NCBI GenBank assembly: GCA_035771175.1
Contig: CM069593.1
Coordinates: 42,035,741 to 42,099,740, forward strand
Source of the DNA: Paratinospora sagittata
Taxonomy: Eukaryota; Streptophyta; Magnoliopsida; Ranunculales; Menispermaceae
Reading direction: 5' to 3'
Length of the DNA: 64,000 bases
Shown: positions 57,650-64,000 of the stretch, piece after piece
Layout: each line of letters opens with the position of its first letter
Numbering within the stretch: the stretch's first letter is position 1
Translations under genes and position numbers: made by a program
The notes under the pieces: model-generated
Database searches by the model: none
Seen by the model: only the letters and a program-made list of their open reading frames with translations
Told to the model about the DNA's origin: nothing

Positions 57650-58912
57650 TCAACCTGCTGTAACGACTAGTGATGACTGTAGCCCAAATCGATTCTTGCT
57701 CCAACATGTATCTCCATAACCATTTACCACATAAAGCAATATTCCTCCTTGAATGTTCCCAATATCAAGACCCCCCTCCGTCATCGGCTTCTGCACTGTC
57801 TTCCACTTAACCAGATTTCTCAGACCACATACCCCCTGCCCCCCCCAAAAGAACTGTCTAATTTTCCTCTCTATGAAGGAAGCCACTCCAATGGGAATCC
57901 TGAATAGAGATAGAAAATAGGATGGAATGGCAAGAAGGACTGATCTTATCAAAGCCAACCTTCCTCCTTTTGAAAGAAGAAAATGTTTCCACCCATCAAG
58001 CCTTCTCGAAATAGTTTCAACCACCGAATTCCAGAAAGAAGAGGATCTAGGGTCACCACCCAATGGAAGCCCCAAATACTGCATTGACCAAGAACCCACA
58101 ATGCACCCTGTCATATTTGCCAACCTCAAGAGCGTCTTAGGATCTATATTGATACCCACCATTTGACACTTGCTCCAATTAATCCCCATTCTCAAAACTT
58201 TGCAAAAGCAATGAAGGAGCTTCAAAACATCCTCAACATTACTTTCCTCTCCCTGAAGTAGTAGTAACATAACATTTGCTAACTGTAGATGTGAGACTTC
58301 GATCTTGTCATTTCCTAACAAAAATCCTTTCACCACCCCTACCTGTCTTGCCCTGGACATCATTCTTCCCAACACATCTGCTACAAGAGTGAACAAAAAC
58401 GGAGAGAGAGGATCCCCCTGCCTAAGACCCCTTCCAGCCCCAAACTTACCTCTAGGGCACCCATTCACCATAACCGAGAAGGACACTGAGCAGATGCACC
58501 CCATCATCCAAGAAATCCATTTGGCCCCAAATCCCTTCTTATGTAGAACATGCTCAAGAAAAACCCATTCAACCGTATCATAAGCTTTTGCAAAATCAAC
58601 TTTTAGAGCCACCCCTTTGGATCCACGAACCCTATAATCTTCAACAGCCTCGTTTGCAACTAATACTGCATCAAAAATCTGGTGACCTTCAATAAAAGCG
58701 AACTGAGTATCTTCCACTGTGCTATTTAGAACAGATTTAAGTCTCAATGAGAGGGCCTTAGTAATAATCTTGTAAAGACTAGTGACAAGGCTGATAAGTC
58801 GAAAATCCTTAAGACTGCGAGCATCCAAACGTTTAGGAATCAAGCAAATATAGGTCTCATTCACCAATTGGTTAATGATACCGTTCTGGTAAAATTCCTC
58901 AAGAACAAACAT
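57650..58912 (-). pseudogene. LINE ORF2 reverse transcriptase, catalytic site lost
   Basis: A 420-codon frame has the plant L1 RT blocks: ETYICLIPKR (19-28), KVDFAKAYDTVEW (104-116), GLRQGDPLSPFLFTLVADVL (162-181). The palm motif, FADD in active LINEs, reads LANV at 211-214, so both catalytic Asp are gone. Thumb-region YLGLPLGGD and a WKHFLLSKGGRLALIRSV stretch follow. The frame goes astray after WKTVQKPMTEGGLDIGN. Upstream RT N-terminal sequence (59281-59547) is in another frame. Confidence 0.88.
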
Positions 58913-59613
58913 TACATCCTCTTTTACCTCCTCCCAAGCCTTCCTAAAAAAACAAACGTTAAGAAACCATCCGGACCAGGAGCTTTAGGCCCCTCACAGC
59001 TGAACACCGCAGCCCTGATCTCCTCCATCTCAAATGGACGTTCAAGGCTATCCCTATTAAGCTAACAAATAGGGCTCCAATCGATACCATCCAACTCCTA
59101 GCTGAAACTTCGCTTGGAAGTGTACATATCTGAAAAATAATTCACTATCTCGTTTACCACCCCAAGCTCCCCTTCAACCCTAACCCCGCCATCTGATACG
59201 ATGGATGAAATTACATTTCTACTTTGACAATTACTCAAAAGACTATGGAAAAACTTGGAGTTTGCATCCCCTTCCTTGAGCTATCTGATCTTTGCTTTCT
59301 GTAATTGAATCTCGTCTTCTCTGATGCGAAAATCTTCCAAATTCACTTTATAGGTGTTGCGAAGAGCAACTAACTCAAAGTTCCAACTCCCCTCCTCCTC
59401 CAAAGCGTCCAACGCACCAATGATATCTTCAACTTCCTTCTTCTTGACGTTTGTTAAACCAAAAAGCTCCTGATCCCAAGGCTTAATCGACTCTCTCAAA
59501 TTTCCCAAACGACCCCTAAACCGGTGCTTGCCTCTGCTAGATGCCACAACCTCCCTCTACCATTGGCCAATGTTCTGCATAAACTCCTTGTGAGTGAGCC
59601 AGACGTTCTTGGA

Positions 59614-60337
59614 TCAGAATGGTGATGGACCCCATTTAATCGTCACCGTGTCAAGTAAAATAGGCCTATGGTCTGAGGTCGGTCTTCTAAGAGCTTCTCG
59701 GTGGTTTGTCGGGAAAATCTGGCACCATTGATTCGATAGTAGGAATTTATCCAATCTACATATGGGGGTAGCTCTAAAATTAGACCATGTAAATTGGGCC
59801 CCATGGAGAGAAAAGTCCTGAAGTTCAAGCTCATTGATCAACCGATCAAACTCCTGCATGCTCCGAGTAAGTTGCGTGCTGTTCCATTTTTCCCAAACAA
59901 ACCGAGGGGTATTAAAATCTCTCACAAGACACTAGCCCCCTTCACATAATGCTGCCAATCCTGCAAGCTCATTCCAAAACAGATGTCTCTCAACGGGTGA
60001 AAATGGCCTGTAAATGCCAGTAACCCACCAATAATTTGAAACCTTATCTTTGACTTTAATGGAAACCGAGAAGTCCCCAAACATGCTTTCACAAAACCTC
60101 TAGAACACGTGTATCCCATGCCACAAAAACTCCCCCTGAGGCACCAGTCGAGGGTAGATAAGACCACCCGTTGAATTTAGCTCCCCAAATCTGCCCAATG
60201 AATCTCTTACTAATTCTCATTTTCTTTGTTTCTTGCAATATGATGATATCAGGACTCGCCCTCCTGATCACTCTCTTAATAATACTCTTCTATACACAAG
60301 ACCCACTCCCCTGGATGTTCCAAGACATGATCCTCAT
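59614..60337 (-). pseudogene. LINE ORF2 endonuclease region
   Basis: The ORF2 start reads MRIMSWNIQG at 60337, then a stop after about 17 codons. The APE endonuclease follows in pieces: SPDIIILQETK (catalytic Glu), WSYLPSTGASGG, then, after frameshifts, VRDFNTPRF, FTWSNFR...CRLDKFLLS and the TSDHRPILLD motif with its catalytic His kept (about 59660). The domain is broken by stops at about 60287 and 59925. Confidence 0.8.
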
Positions 60338-63043
60338 TTAGAAAACTTGGAATCCCTCTTGGCACTTCCCCCGTAGTTGAGAAAGTCCCTATTCGTCGGA
60401 CTTTTAAAATTTTTGATACCCTCGAGCATTAACTTCTGCTGAACTTTGTTGGCCTTTATATCCAACTTCTCCATGTAATCAGCGAAAGCCTCTTGAGACA
60501 TTAGCTCACCCCTGACTAACCTCTGCCCAGAACTTATCGATTGTCTCCTTACTGGAATAGGTCTGGTAACAACATCAGCTAACTGCCCCTGAGACGCTGC
60601 CGCTGTCAACATATTCTCGTAAAGCCTGACCTGATCAGAATCTGTGGCCTGCCCCAGACCATTCTCATTCTGTTGTAGCTGCGATAAAGAAGAAGAGTGA
60701 AGAAATGTGGGGCTAGGAGATGTGTTTTTGGCTGATATCTTATTGGGTGAAGTGATGGAACAAGGAACGATAGAAATAGAAAAAGGAGACAGATTTGCAG
60801 ATTCACCATTAAAAATTAAAGCTTGGCGTACCTGACTATCGATCGAAGCGAAGAAGGAATTTGCAAGCTAGATGTCATCCTCTGGAATATGATCACTTGA
60901 CGGGGAATCGTCAACACTCTCTAGGAGATCATCATCACTATTATCGTCGCCTCCCTCCTCAGACAACCCTCTCCAATCGCCTGCATCACGATCGTAATCC
61001 CCAAAGAGATCTTCAGTATTTTCCTTCCGAAACTGAGAATTTAACTACGACTCAACTCTTTCTTTCCTCATCTTGTTTCTGGATAATCTTTTTCCTTCAC
61101 GATCAATGATCCCGTTAGCAGTTGGTTCCACTAACTTATGGAGTACCCCTCGTTTGCATTTTCTACTGTTTGCCGTCTGGATATCCATATCTTGTGAGAG
61201 ATGGATTTGGTCGGTAATGACCTTTAGTGATTGTGAACCAATATCTAAAGTGCTGATCTGTGCCCTTTCTTGCGCCCCATCCATTACCTCCTCATTGTTT
61301 CTGTCCGGCAAAAGAAAGTCACTTGGAGAAGACATGCATTTTTCTTTGATGCAAATGTGTCTGGAACCACATAACCATTTACAAAAGTCATGTGATCCAC
61401 ATCCGCACCCAAAGAAATAACTTCAATTATGTTCGGCGACTTGGATCTTAGACATTCATATCCATCGGGACCTACTTGAATTGGGTCCACACTTTTACAC
61501 ATTTCCAGAAGCAGGCCTTGTGGAGAACGACCCACTGAATTCTTGGGCCTGACGTTCGACCCAATTGCCCTAAAATCAGAGCACACCAATCCATTATCCT
61601 CTGGCCTCAAGGCAACACGTAACCCCTCGATTCTCACGCCGCCCATCAATAGCTCCCTCTCTTGTTGTTTACTAACATCTTCCTTTTCATCTTGGGATTT
61701 CCTTCCAAGAATCGCCATTTTAGATTGGCGATTCGATTCTGGTGGCTTGTTAGGTGCCACATGTCCACGTCTAGCATTAGGTGTTTGCTCCCCATCCCCT
61801 GATCCATTCTCCACCGCAATGTTGAACAAAGATATCCCACGTGACTGGCACGTGCCAACTCCCTCCCTTGCTTGTCCCACCGAACTTGATTTTTCTTCGA
61901 TCATCTTCTCCGGCGAACCGTCTGAAAAAAACCCATTCTTATGGTTGATATCGCCCTTGTTTCCTTTGGCAGATATTCGAAAAATCCGTAGCTCATGATT
62001 GACACCCTCATGCTTCACGAGGGGGTAAGAGTGCACATAATTGTTACTCCAACCTTTTACTCTAATCTTTGCGTACCAGAGGAACCTTAAGTTTGTTATG
62101 TCGCGATGAACATCCAAAAGACCCCCGCAAAAGTTTCCGATGATGTTGAAGAATTTGGAGTTCCATAATTCTAACAAAATCCCGACAACCCCGATCCAAT
62201 CCTCATAGCAACGAAAACATGGATCTGACCATTGCGCATCCTTAGACCACCTTCCCTCATTTATCTCCACTGAGCCTAGTTTGTCCAACGTCCAAATGCA
62301 TTCCACCTCATTGTCACACCATAAAATAACTTTATCATCCGCCAACACTGATAGAAATGTGTTTTTACCTAGAATACCTGAAATAGTTAAGTTCATCTTC
62401 CCCCATCTCTCAGCCGGATCCTTCTTGAAAATAACAAGTGCATACTCCCATTTTTTTGAAACACCAATGGAGTGTTCGAATTTTTTCTTTGACACCGATG
62501 GATCAATTCTTGAGGCTCGCCATGATGACAGGTGATGTACACACAGGTCCTTAGGTACCTCACTTGATGGATTTCTTTTTTGAGTCTCATCTTCATTCTG
62601 CTGATCAATCTCTTTACCTTTCGTCATCATTACCATCATTTGGCCTTTCGTGGCATCCAACTTCACATCTTCCTTCGTTGGAACATAAATACTTGCCGTA
62701 CTCATCTTTCTTGAGGTTATTCCTTTTTGATCATTAATCTTCCTTTCCAAACAATGGAAAATACCTTTTTGAAACAACTGCCAGCCCCTACCAAAACCAT
62801 CATCAGGTATGACAACCGCTCTAGAAAAGCCATTGTCAAACCTGATAATCCAAAAAACTGGCCTCTATTGTTCGCAGATTTTTCAAGAAAGACAACCCCA
62901 TTGCCATCCCTGCATGTCCATTTGCCGTTACTGTGTAAGCGATTATGATTTCTTTCAACTTCCATGGCATGAAGCCATAACGCCGTGTCTACACCTATCA
63001 TGATTTGGAAATTGAAATTCCTAGTTTTTTTCACAATCCTAAC
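60334..63043 (-). pseudogene. LINE ORF1 (gag-like), frameshifted
   Basis: Pieces in several frames: 63043-62717 (with IGVDTALWLHAME and DGNGVVFLEKSANNRG), 62777-61284 (497 codons; includes WSDPCFRCYEDWIGVVGI, NIIGNFCGGLLDV and LRFLWYAKIRVKG, typical of plant LINE ORF1 proteins) and 60612-60334, which ends in TGA overlapping the ORF2 start. ORF1 proteins bind the element RNA. The long middle piece has no ATG near its true start, so several breaks separate the parts. Confidence 0.75.
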
Positions 63044-64000
63044 TGTCACGACGCCCCTGACGTAGGCTGACGTCATGACCAGCACAGTGTACTATACACT
63101 GTACATATCTATATACAGTATATAATACACTGTCAGCCTTCACGTAGTCTCACAATCCTTCCCAACATTTACTGAAATTTTTTTCCTAATATACCACAAA
63201 TCAAATCCAATATAAATCTCTATAAACATTCCATTCATTCACACATCACATTTTCATTTCATCATCCAATATATTAAGCTATATATATGCCCACACATCC
63301 CATTTAGATGATAATACATATATATATATATATAATGTGTGATAAGTATACATATCAAACTAACAATATAAGCTATTTCCTCCAAGCGTACATACACATA
63401 CCAGACGAAGGCTCACGTGATTATCACTCACGGAGTTTCCTTTTCCCTTCGACTCAATACCTGAAATATTGGAGGAAATAGAGTGAGCAAACAACAGCTC
63501 AGTGAATATAGTTCTTGAGATGACAATTATATACATTTAGAGAAATATGACATTTAAAATCATTTCAAACACTTATTCAACACATGCAGCATTCAACAAA
63601 TAAATTATACATGTCAACAACATAAATTGCATGAGTTTTCAATAACACAATGCACAATCTCCCTCCTCCTCAAGGCAAGAGAGCGAGTCTAACCCTTGTA
63701 TTTCCGTTTCAAGGTAGCCACAGCCCCTCATTATCCAATTCACAGTCATTTCAAGGATCGCAACCCTTGTTAGGACAGACCTACTGACAATGAGGACTCA
63801 CAAAACCTCATCCGGGTTTAATTCCTAACGAAATGACATCATTACAAACTCCAATTGCTAAAATCAGTTAGCATGATCCATAAAACGCAATGCATTATAT
63901 ATACATATAACATGCATATAATCAAACATTTTATATGCGTACAATGCCATACAAGAACCAAATCAAGAGAACTATACTCACAGTGGTTACACGGGGTTTC
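63044..64000 (-). mobile_element. Partial Gypsy-type LTR inserted in the LINE ORF1
   Basis: LINE coding sequence stops at 63043 and new sequence starts TGTCACGACGCCCCTGACG. On the minus strand it would end GGGCGTCGTGACA, a typical LTR end. Further on, CACTGAGCTGTTGTTTGCTCACTC (minus strand) resembles a segment found in plant Del/Tekay LTRs. The other end and the internal region are outside the window. The possible left flank is CTAAC. Confidence 0.5.

Larger units (their letters stand above)
56490..63043 (-). mobile_element. L1-type LINE, long but mutated
   Basis: Minus strand. ORF1 lies from about 63043 to 60334 and ORF2 from 60337 to about 56500. The two ORFs overlap by ATGA (60334-60337). 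ORF2 has endonuclease, reverse transcriptase and zf-RVT regions but many stops and frameshifts. The 5' end is cut by a Gypsy LTR at 63044, and I cannot fix the 3' end: no poly(A) tail is seen near 56490. The element covers about 6.5 kb and is unlikely to move. Confidence 0.85.

Noticed and set aside
61543..61998. 151-codon + strand frame
   Set aside because: Antisense shadow of the LINE ORF1.
63044..63085. First 14 codons of the 122-codon minus frame as the LINE ORF1 start
   Set aside because: These codons lie in the LTR-like sequence, not the LINE; the true ORF1 start is not in the window.

Overview
This window is nuclear DNA from a flowering plant, probably a dicot or magnoliid with a repeat-rich genome. 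The evidence is three intron-containing plant genes, AT-rich introns and spacers, plant-type RTE and L1 LINEs, a Ty1/copia element primed by an initiator-Met tRNA site, tRNA-derived SINEs, and hAT and Tourist MITEs. I see no prokaryotic genes, CRISPR, rRNA or functional tRNA genes. I cannot name the species.

Layout. (1) 1-1880: AT-rich upstream spacer. (2) 1925-28870, + strand: a UTP5/WDR43-type WD40 gene, 12 coding exons and 634 residues, with a predicted 5'-UTR intron. Its intron 7 is 11.9 kb and holds most of the mobile DNA in this half, including an L1-type LINE (14832-21547) split by a 5.5 kb copia element (15961-21461); both still carry target-site duplications. (3) 28870-33370: spacer with a tRNA-derived SINE, a 603-bp hAT-type MITE and a 1.8 kb long-TIR element carrying palindromic repeats. 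(4) 33370-51480, + strand: a RECA3-type organellar RecA gene, 8 coding exons and 402 residues, with a 5'-UTR intron containing an RTE LINE end; other introns carry two hAT-type MITEs, SINE pieces and TRIM-like direct repeats. (5) 52518-55080, - strand: a two-exon gene for a small plastid-targeted one-span membrane protein, probably HCF153-like. (6) 56490-63043, - strand: a long, mutated L1-type LINE with both ORFs. (7) 63044-64000: part of a probable Gypsy LTR inserted in that LINE's ORF1.

How the genes relate: the three host genes are independent housekeeping functions (small-subunit rRNA processing, organellar DNA recombination, thylakoid biogenesis) and no cluster logic is visible. Gene models were built by hand from consensus GT-AG sites with phase-consistent joins; protein families were recognised from memory of motifs, with no database search. 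The window's interest lies mainly in the nested, datable transposon insertions and some unexplained palindromic or foldback repeats, not in a new multi-gene system.
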